DNA from: Candidatus Aminicenantota bacterium | Lineage (GTDB): Bacteria; Acidobacteriota; Aminicenantia; Aminicenantales; UBA4085 | Length of the DNA: 35,467 bases | Direction of reading: 5' to 3' | Assembly: GCA_016931595.1 (NCBI GenBank) | Contig: JAFGEN010000258.1 | Coordinates: forward strand, 1 to 35,467 | Part shown: piece after piece, positions 8,345 to 16,703 of the stretch | How the letters are laid out: the number at the start of each line of letters is the position of its first letter | Position numbering within the stretch: the first letter of the stretch is position 1 | Position numbers and translations under genes: made by a program | Notes under the pieces: generated by a model | What the model was told of the DNA's origin: nothing | Database searches by the model: none | The model's input: the letters and a program-made list of their open reading frames with translations, nothing else

Positions 8345-8635
8345 ATGAACATCGGCCTCGTCGGCATTCTCGTCATTTTCGCGGCCTTCATCATCCTGCT
8401 CGCGTTCAACCCCCGGCTGTCCTGTTTCGGCCGGAAGATCGCTTCGCCTCTTTATCCGTTGTTCCGGAAAAAAAAGATGGCCCGGGAACAGGCCCTCCTC
8501 AAAAAACAGAGGCAAAAGCAGGTCAAAACCGAGGATTACGGGTTCAAGCTCGAGGATGAATCCGGGACCTCCCGGCCGGAAGCCTCCAATCCGGACGCTC
8601 CCAAAACCGAAGACTCCGGGCTCAAGCCGGATTGA
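8345..8635 (+). CDS. Hypothetical membrane-anchored protein with charged tail
   Basis: MNIGLVGILVIFAAFIILLAFNPRLSCFGRKIASPLYPLFRKKKMAREQ...; upstream GAGGAAGGAAC; stop overlaps the next ORF start. Confidence 0.65.
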   Translation: MNIGLVGILVIFAAFIILLAFNPRLSCFGRKIASPLYPLFRKKKMAREQALLKKQRQKQVKTEDYGFKLEDESGTSRPEASNPDAPKTEDSGLKPD

Positions 8636-9339
8636 CCGCCGAAGGTCCCGAGGATGCGGCCGTGTCGACCCGATCGTTGAAGCGGAAGGCTCTCCGTCTC
8701 CTCCCGGCCGGAGCGCTTCTTGCGGCCGCGGCCCTGTTTTCATCCTGCAGGCCCTTTCGTCCGAACCTCCGTCCCTCCGATGAGGTCAAGGGAATGGAAG
8801 GCTACGCCTCCCTCCGGTTGGCCCGGGACGGGACGACGTCACGGACCAAGTTCGCCTTCGCCGTCACGCTCCCCGACCGGGCCCGGCTGGAGGTCTTCGA
8901 CGCCCTCGGCCGGTCGGTTTCGCTCTTTCTCCTTCAAGGCGAGGAAGCGTATCTCGTCCTGCCTTCGGAAAAAGCCTACTGGCGGGGAAATCGGGGCGAA
9001 GTCATCGAAAAATTCCTCGGGTTCGCGGTCGGTCCGGCCGAGATCCTGGGGCTGCTGTCCGGGCGTTGGACCGAGGCGGCCGCGGCCGAATGGGACTTCG
9101 TCCGCGACGATCGGGGACGGGTCGTGTCCGGGACGAGGGGAGACTTGGACGTCGTGCTCCTCGAGCGGTTTCCGGGTTCGGACCTGCCCCGCCGCTGGTC
9201 GTTCCGCCGGGACGGAACGTCCGGCCTGGTCGTCCTCCTGGAGGCGGCGTTCAACCCCCCTTCATCCGACATCAACCTCGACTTCCGCCGGACGTTCGCG
9301 CCCAAGACCTGGCCGGAAATCGAACGATTGTTCCGATGA
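8632..9339 (+). CDS. LolB-like outer-membrane lipoprotein
   Basis: Signal and lipobox-like LLAAAALFSSC; ...GMEGYASLRLARDGTTSRTKFAFAVTLPDRARLEVFDALGRSVSLFLLQGEEAYLVLPSEKAYWRG; adjacent to ispE as in gammaproteobacteria. Exact start uncertain. Confidence 0.65.
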   Translation: MTAEGPEDAAVSTRSLKRKALRLLPAGALLAAAALFSSCRPFRPNLRPSDEVKGMEGYASLRLARDGTTSRTKFAFAVTLPDRARLEVFDALGRSVSLFLLQGEEAYLVLPSEKAYWRGNRGEVIEKFLGFAVGPAEILGLLSGRWTEAAAAEWDFVRDDRGRVVSGTRGDLDVVLLERFPGSDLPRRWSFRRDGTSGLVVLLEAAFNPPSSDINLDFRRTFAPKTWPEIERLFR

Positions 9340-10304
9340 AGATCCCCTCGTTCGCCAAGATCAACCTCGGACTGGAGGTTCTTGGAAAAAGGCCCGACGG
9401 CTACCATGACATCCGGACTCTGTTTCAATGGGTTGATTTCCACGACACGCTTGAATTCCGTCCCCTTCGCGGACCGGAGATCGCGCTTTCGGGGAACGAC
9501 CCCTCGATTCCCTGGGACGGGCGAAACCTCGTTTACCGGGCGGCTGCGCTTCTTCAGGAGGAAACGGGATGCCGGCGCGGGGCCGGGATCGCCGTGACCA
9601 AGCGGCTTCCGGCCGGCGGGGGGTTGGGTGGGGGGAGTTCCAACGCGGCCGCGACCCTTTACGGCCTCAACCTCCTCTGGAACCTGGGCCTCTCCCGGGC
9701 CGACCTGGAGGGTTTCGGCCGGCGGCTGGGAATGGACATCCCCTATTTTCTCACCGGCGGGCTCTGCCTTGGGGCGGACCGGGGGGACCGGATCACGCCT
9801 CTGCCCGACCTCCCCCCCGCCTGGCTGGTGCTTGTTCTTCCCCCATTCCCGGTTTCAACCTCACTTATTTATGGGTCTTTGGGCTCGGACGCCTTGACTT
9901 CGGGGGATAAAGACAGTAAAATGACGCGGTTTCTAAGGACCCGGAACCCCGGTTCTCTGGTGAACGCGCTCGAAGAGACGGTCTTTCGGTTCTTCCCACA
10001 GCTCCTCGAGATCAAAGGATTATTGCGGGAACAAGGCGCGGTCTTGTCCCTCGTCACCGGTTCCGGGGCCGGGGTCTTCGGTCTCTTTACGGACCGCGGG
10101 CGGGCCGAGGCCGGCCGCGAGGCTCTGGCCGGACGGTTTGCGACCGTGTTGACGGCGACGATGAGCCGGGCCCAAGGTTGGGATGCGATCACGGCTGGGG
10201 CGTCGCCAAGCGGTAAGGCAGCGGGCTTTGGACCCGCTATTCGGGGGTTCGAATCCTCCCGCCCCAGTTCAGGATATAAGCGCCGAAAGCGCAAGATGAT
10301 ATAG
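9336..10304 (+). CDS. ispE: 4-diphosphocytidyl-2-C-methyl-D-erythritol kinase
   Basis: MKIPSFAKINLGLEVLGKRPDGYHDIRTLFQ; GGGLGGGSSNAAATL; VTGSGAGVFGLF. Start overlaps the previous stop (ATGA). The open frame runs through the tRNA-Gln gene. Confidence 0.93.
   Translation: MKIPSFAKINLGLEVLGKRPDGYHDIRTLFQWVDFHDTLEFRPLRGPEIALSGNDPSIPWDGRNLVYRAAALLQEETGCRRGAGIAVTKRLPAGGGLGGGSSNAAATLYGLNLLWNLGLSRADLEGFGRRLGMDIPYFLTGGLCLGADRGDRITPLPDLPPAWLVLVLPPFPVSTSLIYGSLGSDALTSGDKDSKMTRFLRTRNPGSLVNALEETVFRFFPQLLEIKGLLREQGAVLSLVTGSGAGVFGLFTDRGRAEAGREALAGRFATVLTATMSRAQGWDAITAGASPSGKAAGFGPAIRGFESSRPSSGYKRRKRKMI
10196..10267 (+). tRNA. tRNA-Gln (anticodon UUG)
   Basis: 72-nt cloverleaf: acceptor TGGGGCG/CGCCCCA, anticodon arm GCGGG-CTTTGGA-CCCGC (TTG), T arm GGGGG-TTCGAAT-CCTCC, G discriminator; CCA not encoded. 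Confidence 0.93.
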
Positions 10305-10315
10305 AGGAAACGATC

Positions 10316-11242
10316 ATGAAGGTGTTCGCCGGTTCTTCCAATCCCGGATTGGCCCGGGAGATCGCCGCCTACCTGCAGATCGACCTGGGCAAATGCGTCC
10401 TCGACAAGTTCTCCGACGGGGAGATCCATTTTTACATCGATGAGAACGTCCGGGGCGAGGATGTCTTTGTCGTCCAGAGCGGCTCGCATGAGGCCAACTT
10501 CAACCTCATGCAGTTGTTCATCATGATCGACGCCTTCAAGCGTTCCTCGGCCGACCGAATCACAGCCGTCATCCCCTACTATGGCTATGCCCGCCAGGAC
10601 TGGAAGGACCGGCCCCGGGTTCCGATCTCGGCCCGGCTCACGGCCGACCTTCTCGAAACGTCCGGGGCCGACCGGGTCCTGACCATGGACCTCCACTCCC
10701 CCCAGATTCAAGGCTTCTTTTCCGTGCCGGTGGACAACCTGAACGGCGTTCCGGTCCTGGTCAAGCACGTCCAGCAACTCGGCCTGACGAACGTCACCGT
10801 CGTCTCCCCGGACGCCGGCGGCGTCGGCCGGGCCAAGCATTTCGCCCGGCGCCTGAATGCCCCCCTGGCGATCATCGACAAGCGCCGCCCGGCGCCCAAT
10901 GTCGCCCAGGTCTTCAATGTCGTGGGCGATGTGACCGGCCAGACCTGCGTCCTGTTCGACGACATGGTCGATACCGCAGGAACGCTCTGCCTGAGCGCCG
11001 AAGCGGTGATGAACGCGGGGGCGGCCCGGGTCCTGGCCTGCGCCACCCACGCGGTGCTGTCCGGAAAAGCCCTGGAGAAGATCGAAGCCTCCCCCCTGGA
11101 ACAACTCATCGTGTCCAATACCATCGCCCCGGAGCAACGCCGGCCCTGCGCCAAGATCGTGACGCTCTCGGTGGCGGAGCTTTTCGGCGAAGCCATCCGG
11201 CGGATCCACGACCGGAGCTCCGTGAGCTCGCTGTTCGATTAA
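10316..11242 (+). CDS. prs: Ribose-phosphate pyrophosphokinase
   Basis: MKVFAGSSNPGLAREIAAYL; FSDGEIHFYIDENVRGEDVFVVQ; IPYYGYARQDWKDRPRVPISA; CVLFDDMVDTAGTL. Confidence 0.97.
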   Translation: MKVFAGSSNPGLAREIAAYLQIDLGKCVLDKFSDGEIHFYIDENVRGEDVFVVQSGSHEANFNLMQLFIMIDAFKRSSADRITAVIPYYGYARQDWKDRPRVPISARLTADLLETSGADRVLTMDLHSPQIQGFFSVPVDNLNGVPVLVKHVQQLGLTNVTVVSPDAGGVGRAKHFARRLNAPLAIIDKRRPAPNVAQVFNVVGDVTGQTCVLFDDMVDTAGTLCLSAEAVMNAGAARVLACATHAVLSGKALEKIEASPLEQLIVSNTIAPEQRRPCAKIVTLSVAELFGEAIRRIHDRSSVSSLFD

Positions 11243-11256
11243 GGAGGACGACCTTC

Positions 11257-11928
11257 ATGAACCTGACCATTCCCAGCCAACCGCGCGACGCGTTCGGAAA
11301 GAATGCCTCGTATCGCATCCGCCAGACCGGCCGGATCCCGGCCATCCTCTACGGCGAAGGCCAATCCAACCTGCCCATCGTTTTGGACAAGAAGGATATC
11401 ATCAAGATCCTCAAGTCCGAGACGGGCCTGAACACTCTGTTCAAGATCTCGGTCCCGGGCGGCGAGCGGGACGTCATGATCAAGGACGTCCAGATCGACC
11501 CGATCTCCGACCAGTTGATCCACGCCGACCTGATCCAGATCGACATGAACAAGGCCGTCCGGGTCGAAGTCCCGGTCGAGCTCATCGGCGAGGCCGTCGG
11601 GGTCAAGACCGAGGGCGGATTCATCGATTTCATGACCCGCGAGTTGATGATCGAATGCCTCCCGGCCCTCATTCCGGAACGGCTGACCGTCAACGTCTCC
11701 GAGCTCCATCTCCACCAGTCGATCAAGGTCGGAGAAGTGGCCCTGCCCGAGGGAATCAAGTTGATCACCGACCCGGGCGCGGTCGTTGCCCTGGTCCAGG
11801 TGCCGCACGAGGAAAAGGCCGAGGCGGCCCCGGTCGCCGAGGAAGGCGCGGAGGTCGCGGCGGCGGCCCCGGCCGAGCCCGAGGTCGTCAAAAAGGAACG
11901 GGCCGAGAAGCCCGAGTCGGAGAAATAG
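11257..11928 (+). CDS. rplY: 50S ribosomal protein L25/general stress protein Ctc
   Basis: RDAFGKNASYRIRQTGRIPAILYGEG and C-terminal TL5/Ctc domain, Ala/Glu-rich tail. Confidence 0.93.
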   Translation: MNLTIPSQPRDAFGKNASYRIRQTGRIPAILYGEGQSNLPIVLDKKDIIKILKSETGLNTLFKISVPGGERDVMIKDVQIDPISDQLIHADLIQIDMNKAVRVEVPVELIGEAVGVKTEGGFIDFMTRELMIECLPALIPERLTVNVSELHLHQSIKVGEVALPEGIKLITDPGAVVALVQVPHEEKAEAAPVAEEGAEVAAAAPAEPEVVKKERAEKPESEK

Positions 11929-11931
11929 CCG

Positions 11932-12486
11932 GTGTGGGCGGTCGTGGGCCTGGGGAATCCCGGCCTGCGGTACGCCGGAAACCGGCACAATGTCGGATTC
12001 ATGCTCGTCAAGGAAGCGGCCAAAGCCTGGGACATTCGGATCCGCAAGCCCAAGTTCCTGGCCAAGACGGGCGAGGGGCGGAGGGCGGGCGAACGGGTCG
12101 TTCTGGCCCTGCCCCAGACCTTCATGAACGAGAGCGGGCAGGCGGTCAAAGCGCTGCTCGCCGGGATGGAGATTCCGGCCGGCCGGCTGGTGGTCGTTTT
12201 CGACGACGTCGACCTCCGGCTGGGGGAGATCCGCGTCCGCTGCGACGGGGGCCCCGGAACGCACCGGGGCATGGCCTCGATCGTCGGCCTGATCGGCGCG
12301 GGTTTTCCCCGGGTCAGGGTCGGGATCGGCCCCGTGCCCGAGGGTGCGGAGATCACGGATTTCGTCCTGGCCGATTTCCGGCCGGCCGAAAAAAAGGTCC
12401 TGGCCGGGAGCCTGGACCGGGCCCTCGAGGCCCTGGAGCTCGTCCTGGACGGACGGATTGACGATGCGATGAACCGCTATAATTAG
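11932..12486 (+). CDS. pth: Peptidyl-tRNA hydrolase
   Basis: MWAVVGLGNPGLRYAGNRHNVGFMLV; QTFMNESGQAVKALL; VVVFDDVDLRLGEIRVRCDGGPGTHRGMASI. GTG start. Confidence 0.96.
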   Translation: MWAVVGLGNPGLRYAGNRHNVGFMLVKEAAKAWDIRIRKPKFLAKTGEGRRAGERVVLALPQTFMNESGQAVKALLAGMEIPAGRLVVVFDDVDLRLGEIRVRCDGGPGTHRGMASIVGLIGAGFPRVRVGIGPVPEGAEITDFVLADFRPAEKKVLAGSLDRALEALELVLDGRIDDAMNRYN

Positions 12487-12571
12487 CGTTCGCGAACGGA
12501 AGGAAGCAAAGCTTCCTCCTTGCTCCCCCCGCAAAAAGAGGGGGATGCTGTCAAACCATAAGGAGGTTTCG
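12487..12571 (+). promoter_or_regulatory. Structured leader upstream of rpsF (possible r-protein leader)
   Basis: Palindrome CGTTCGCGAACG (12487-12498), hairpin AGGAAGC-AAA-GCTTCCT (12501-12517), and a CCCCC...GGGGG hairpin before the GGAGG ribosome-binding site. Confidence 0.4.
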
Positions 12572-12958
12572 ATGCAGCTGTACGAAACGGGGTTTCTCAT
12601 CGCCCCGAACATGACCGAGGAAGAGGCCGAGGACGTCATCTCGAGCCTGGCCGAAGTCGTCCCGTTGAAGAGCGGGAAGATGATCCGGGTCGAGAAGTGG
12701 GGAAAGCGCCGGATGGCCTACGCCATCGGCAAGGCCCACGAGGCTTATTATGTCTTCTTCCATTACGAAGGCGGCCCGGAGGTCCCGGCGGAGCTCTCCC
12801 GCCGGTTCCGCCAGATGGATGCCGTCATCCGCCACCTGACTCTGGCCAAGGAAACGCGGATGAACGTCCGGAAGAAGAAAAAAGTGAAGAAGAACGCCCC
12901 GGCCCCGGCCGAGGCGGAAGCCGCGCCGGCCGCCGAGCCGAAGCGGGAGGAGGCGTAA
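12572..12958 (+). CDS. rpsF: 30S ribosomal protein S6
   Basis: [30 protein letters not shown]...[25 protein letters not shown]. Confidence 0.96.
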   Translation: MQLYETGFLIAPNMTEEEAEDVISSLAEVVPLKSGKMIRVEKWGKRRMAYAIGKAHEAYYVFFHYEGGPEVPAELSRRFRQMDAVIRHLTLAKETRMNVRKKKKVKKNAPAPAEAEAAPAAEPKREEA

Positions 12959-12959
12959 G

Positions 12960-13226
12960 ATGGCTGAGGATAGACGGTCCGACCGGCCGGACAAGCCGGC
13001 CTACAAGAAATTCTTCCCCCCGAAGAAAAAGTTCTGCCGCTTCTGTCAGCGGAACGTCAAGTTCATCGACTATAAGAACAGCGACATCCTGAAGAAGTAT
13101 GTCCCCGACCGCGGCCGGATTTCGCCCCGGCGGGTGACCGGCACCTGCGCCTTTCATCAGCGCAAGCTGGCCGCGGCGGTGAAACGGGCCCGGCATATGG
13201 CCCTGCTCCCCTACGTGACCGAGTGA
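12960..13226 (+). CDS. rpsR: 30S ribosomal protein S18 (Cys/His-containing form)
   Basis: [64 protein letters not shown]. Confidence 0.97.
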   Translation: MAEDRRSDRPDKPAYKKFFPPKKKFCRFCQRNVKFIDYKNSDILKKYVPDRGRISPRRVTGTCAFHQRKLAAAVKRARHMALLPYVTE

Positions 13227-13239
13227 GACGGGAGGCCCC

Positions 13240-13725
13240 ATGAAAGTCATCCTGAAACAAGACGTCGAAACCGTCGGCCGGAAGGGCGAGCTGGTCAACG
13301 TCGCGCCCGGCTTTGGACGCAACTACCTCCTGCCTCGGAAGCTCGCCCTTGAAGTCACCGCTTCGAACCTGAAGATGATCGAGATCGAGCAGGCGGCCCT
13401 CAAGAAAAAGGCCGAGGAGGAGCGGAAGTCCTTCCAGGCCGCGATCCAGAAGCTCAACCAGGTCTCCTTGTCCTTCAGCCGCAAGACCGGGGAAAAAGAC
13501 CACATCTTCGGCTCGGTCACGGCCGCCGATATCAAGGATGCTCTCGCCCTCCAGGGGTTTGATATCGACAAGAAGCGCATCGTCCTTCCCGAGCCGCTCA
13601 AGCGCCTGGGCGACTATACCGTGGCCGTCAAGGTCTATCACGACGATAAAGCCGAGATCAAGGTCGCCGTCGTCGCCGAGGAATCCCCGGCCGAAGCGGC
13701 GACCGAGACCCCGGCCGAACGCTGA
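13240..13725 (+). CDS. rplI: 50S ribosomal protein L9
   Basis: MKVILKQDVETVGRKGELVNVAPGFGRNYLLPRKLALEVT. Confidence 0.97.
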   Translation: MKVILKQDVETVGRKGELVNVAPGFGRNYLLPRKLALEVTASNLKMIEIEQAALKKKAEEERKSFQAAIQKLNQVSLSFSRKTGEKDHIFGSVTAADIKDALALQGFDIDKKRIVLPEPLKRLGDYTVAVKVYHDDKAEIKVAVVAEESPAEAATETPAER

Positions 13726-13742
13726 TCCGGCCGCCGATTCAG

Positions 13743-13760
13743 GCGGGCCGGACGGCCCGC
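13743..13760 (+). other. Perfect stem-loop between rplI and dnaB
   Basis: GCGGGCC-GGAC-GGCCCGC, just upstream of the dnaB ribosome-binding site, no T-run. Confidence 0.5.
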
Positions 13761-13775
13761 GAAAGGAGGGGGCAG

Positions 13776-15164
13776 GTGGATCTGGACCTTCTGTTTTTAA
13801 AACGGACGCCGCCGCACAGCCCCGACGCCGAGCGGGCCGTCCTGGGCGGGGTTCTGATCAATCCCAAGAGTTTCAATATTGTCCTGTCCAACGTGGCGAT
13901 CGAGGACTTCTACAAGGACGCCCACCGCAAGATCCTGGAAACGATCTCCGGGATGATCGACAAGGGCGTGCCGGTGGAGCTTCTGTCGGTCGCCGAAGCC
14001 CTTCGCCGGGACGGCGCCCTGGACGAGGTCGGCGGCGCGGCCTACCTGTCCTCGCTCATGGACGGCGTTCCCCGAAGCCTCAATGTCGAGTACTACGCCA
14101 AGGTCGTCAAGGAAAAGGCCCTCCTTCGCCGCCTCATCCTCTCCTCGGCCCAGATCATTGCCTCGAGCTACGAGGAGAAGGAGGATGCCGGCGAGCTGAT
14201 CAGCGCCGCCCAGGCGGCGATGATCGACGTGGCCGAACAGCGGGACCGGGGCGGATTCATCCCGGTCGGCGAGATCGTCGGCCCGGCCATGGCCGAAGTC
14301 GAGCGCCTGGCCGCAAACCGGGACGCCGTCACCGGGGTGGACACCGGATTCGCCGACCTGAATAAATACACCGCCGGGTTCCACCCGGCCGAACTGGTCA
14401 TCGTCGCCGCCCGCCCGTCGATGGGCAAGACCGCGATCTGCTTGAACATGACCCAGCACATCGGCTTGCGGACGGACAAGTCCGTGGGCTTCTTCTCCAT
14501 GGAAATGTCCAAGGAGGCCCTTCTCATCCGGATGCTCTGCGCCGACGCGATGGTCGACATTCAGAATATCCGGACCGGTTACGTCAGCGAGCGCGACCTG
14601 GACCGGATCCGCTTAAGCGCGGAGAAGCTTGCGCCCAGCCGGATCTACCTCGACGAAACACCCGCCCTGAGCCTGGGCGAAATGAAAGCCAAGGCCCGAC
14701 GCCTGCGGATGGAAGGGAATCTCGACATCGTCTTCATCGACTACATCCAGCTGATGCGGGCCGGGGGGCGGTTCGAGAACCGCAACCAGGAGATGTCGTT
14801 CATCTCCCGCTCCCTCAAGGAGCTGGCCAAGGAACTCCGGATCCCGGTCGTCGGCATCTCCCAGCTCAGCCGGGCCCCTGAAAAGTCGCGCGGCCAATCG
14901 GACCGGCGTCCGATGCTCTCGGACCTGCGCGAGTCGGGGGCCATCGAGCAGGACGCCGACGTCGTCGTCTTCATCTTCCGGCCGGAGATGTACTTCTCTC
15001 CCGATGAGATGGAAGGCCAGGCGGCGCTCCGGGGCATTGCCGAGGTGATAATCGCCAAGCAACGGAACGGCCCGACCGCGACGGTCAAGCTGGCCTTCCA
15101 AAACAAGTACGCCCGGTTCGAAAACCTGGAATACGCCTACGCGGCCGAGGGACAGGAGGCCTGA
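13776..15164 (+). CDS. dnaB: Replicative DNA helicase
   Basis: PHSPDAERAVLGGVLINPKSF; AARPSMGKTAICLNM; DIVFIDYIQLM; GISQLSRAPEKS; MLSDLRESGAIEQDADVVVFIFR. GTG start. Confidence 0.97.
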   Translation: MDLDLLFLKRTPPHSPDAERAVLGGVLINPKSFNIVLSNVAIEDFYKDAHRKILETISGMIDKGVPVELLSVAEALRRDGALDEVGGAAYLSSLMDGVPRSLNVEYYAKVVKEKALLRRLILSSAQIIASSYEEKEDAGELISAAQAAMIDVAEQRDRGGFIPVGEIVGPAMAEVERLAANRDAVTGVDTGFADLNKYTAGFHPAELVIVAARPSMGKTAICLNMTQHIGLRTDKSVGFFSMEMSKEALLIRMLCADAMVDIQNIRTGYVSERDLDRIRLSAEKLAPSRIYLDETPALSLGEMKAKARRLRMEGNLDIVFIDYIQLMRAGGRFENRNQEMSFISRSLKELAKELRIPVVGISQLSRAPEKSRGQSDRRPMLSDLRESGAIEQDADVVVFIFRPEMYFSPDEMEGQAALRGIAEVIIAKQRNGPTATVKLAFQNKYARFENLEYAYAAEGQEA

Positions 15165-15167
15165 GAC

Positions 15168-15947
15168 GTGATTGCGGCGACGGCCTCGATATTCCGTCGG
15201 TTTTTCGAGCAGATGGGCGACTTCTCCATCCTGGCCGGGCGGACCATGAAGGGCTTCTTCCAGAAGCCCTGGGAGGGAAAAATATTCCTCCAGGGGCTTG
15301 AGGAAATCGGGCTTCGGACTCTTCCGGTCGTTTCGCTCACGGCGGCCTTCGGCGGACTGGTCTTCGGCCTGCAGAGCTATTACGGCTTCCACAAATATAT
15401 CGGCATGGGGACGGAGGCGTACGGCGGACCGATCATCGCCATCGGCCTCGTCCGGGAGCTGATTCCCATCCTCGTCGGCCTCATGGTCGCCGGACGGGTG
15501 GGGTCGGCCATGGCCGCTGAAATCGGGACGATGCGGATCACCGAGCAGATCGACGCCCTGTTCACCCTCGGGGCCGATCCCGTCCGCTACCTTGTCACTC
15601 CCCGAACGGCGGCGGCCTTCTTCATGCTCCCCTGTTTGACGCTTTTCGGCGACCTGATCGGCGTCCTCAGCGCCCAGTTCTACAATGTCGTCCTGATGGG
15701 GGTGAACGGGACAGTCTACTGGCGCAACACCCGCATGTACCTGGACCTTTGGGACATCGGGTCCGGCTTGATCAAGGCGGCCGTTTTCGGCGCCCTGATC
15801 GCCATCATCGGATGCTGGCAGGGCTTGGACGCAGAGGGCGGGGCGGAAGGAGTCGGCCGCGCGACAACCCGGGCCGTCGTTCTGGCCTCGATTTCCATCC
15901 TGATCATCAACTTCTTCATGAGCAAGTTCCTCCCGGCCAGCCTATGA
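15168..15947 (+). CDS. mlaE: MlaE-family ABC transporter permease
   Basis: GLVFGLQSYYGFHKYIGMGTEAYGGPIIAIGLVRELIPILVGLMVAGRVGSAMAAEIGTMRITEQIDAL. Confidence 0.94.
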   Translation: MIAATASIFRRFFEQMGDFSILAGRTMKGFFQKPWEGKIFLQGLEEIGLRTLPVVSLTAAFGGLVFGLQSYYGFHKYIGMGTEAYGGPIIAIGLVRELIPILVGLMVAGRVGSAMAAEIGTMRITEQIDALFTLGADPVRYLVTPRTAAAFFMLPCLTLFGDLIGVLSAQFYNVVLMGVNGTVYWRNTRMYLDLWDIGSGLIKAAVFGALIAIIGCWQGLDAEGGAEGVGRATTRAVVLASISILIINFFMSKFLPASL

Positions 15948-16690
15948 TTCGCTTCCAAGACGTCCACAAGGCCTTCGGCCCGAACCGGGTCCTGACCGGG
16001 CTCGACCTTGACATCCGAACAGGCGAGACGATCGTCGTCATCGGCCAGAGCGGCTCGGGAAAAAGCGTCCTCCTCAAGATCCTGATCGGGATCCTCGACC
16101 CGGACCGGGGCAAGGTTTTCGTAGACGACATCGAGGTGACCGCCCAGGACCGGGAAGAGCGCCAGTCGACGGCCCGCAAGTTTGGAATGCTCTTCCAAGC
16201 CGCGGCCCTCTTCGATTCGATGAACGTCGGGGAGAACGTCGCATTCGGCCTGCGCCGGCGGGCAGACCTGGACGAGGCGGCCGTTTCAGCCATTGTCGCC
16301 GACAGCCTGGCCAAGGTCGGCCTTCGGGGGATCGAGAGCCTGATGCCCCACGAGCTCTCCGGCGGGATGCGAAAGAGGGTCGGCCTGGCCCGGGCCATCG
16401 CTTACAAGCCCGAGATCATCCTGTACGACGAGCCGTCCACGGGCCTTGACCCGATCCGGGCCGACGCCATCAACGACCTGATTCTTGTCCTTCAGAAGGA
16501 GATGGGAGTGACCTCGATCGTCATCACCCACGACATGGTCAGCGCGAATAAGGTCGCCGACCGGATCGCCATGCTGTATGACGGCCGGATCATCGCCGTC
16601 GGAACGCCGGAGGAGATCCGCCATTCCCCCGACCCCGTCGTCCAGCAGTTTCTTCAGGGACGGGCCGACGGCCCCATAAAAAACTTTTAG
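15944..16690 (+). CDS. mlaF: MlaF-type ABC transporter ATPase
   Basis: MIRFQDVHKAFGPNRVLTGLDLDI; GQSGSGKSVLLKILIG; LSGGMRKRVGLARAIAYKPEIILYDEPSTGLDP. Start overlaps the mlaE stop. Confidence 0.94.
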   Translation: MIRFQDVHKAFGPNRVLTGLDLDIRTGETIVVIGQSGSGKSVLLKILIGILDPDRGKVFVDDIEVTAQDREERQSTARKFGMLFQAAALFDSMNVGENVAFGLRRRADLDEAAVSAIVADSLAKVGLRGIESLMPHELSGGMRKRVGLARAIAYKPEIILYDEPSTGLDPIRADAINDLILVLQKEMGVTSIVITHDMVSANKVADRIAMLYDGRIIAVGTPEEIRHSPDPVVQQFLQGRADGPIKNF

Positions 16691-16703
16691 CGGAGGAAGG
16701 CCC

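Noticed and set aside
11239-12639. 466-aa minus-strand ORF
   Set aside because: Antisense across rplY and pth; low-complexity Asp/Gly/Leu composition.
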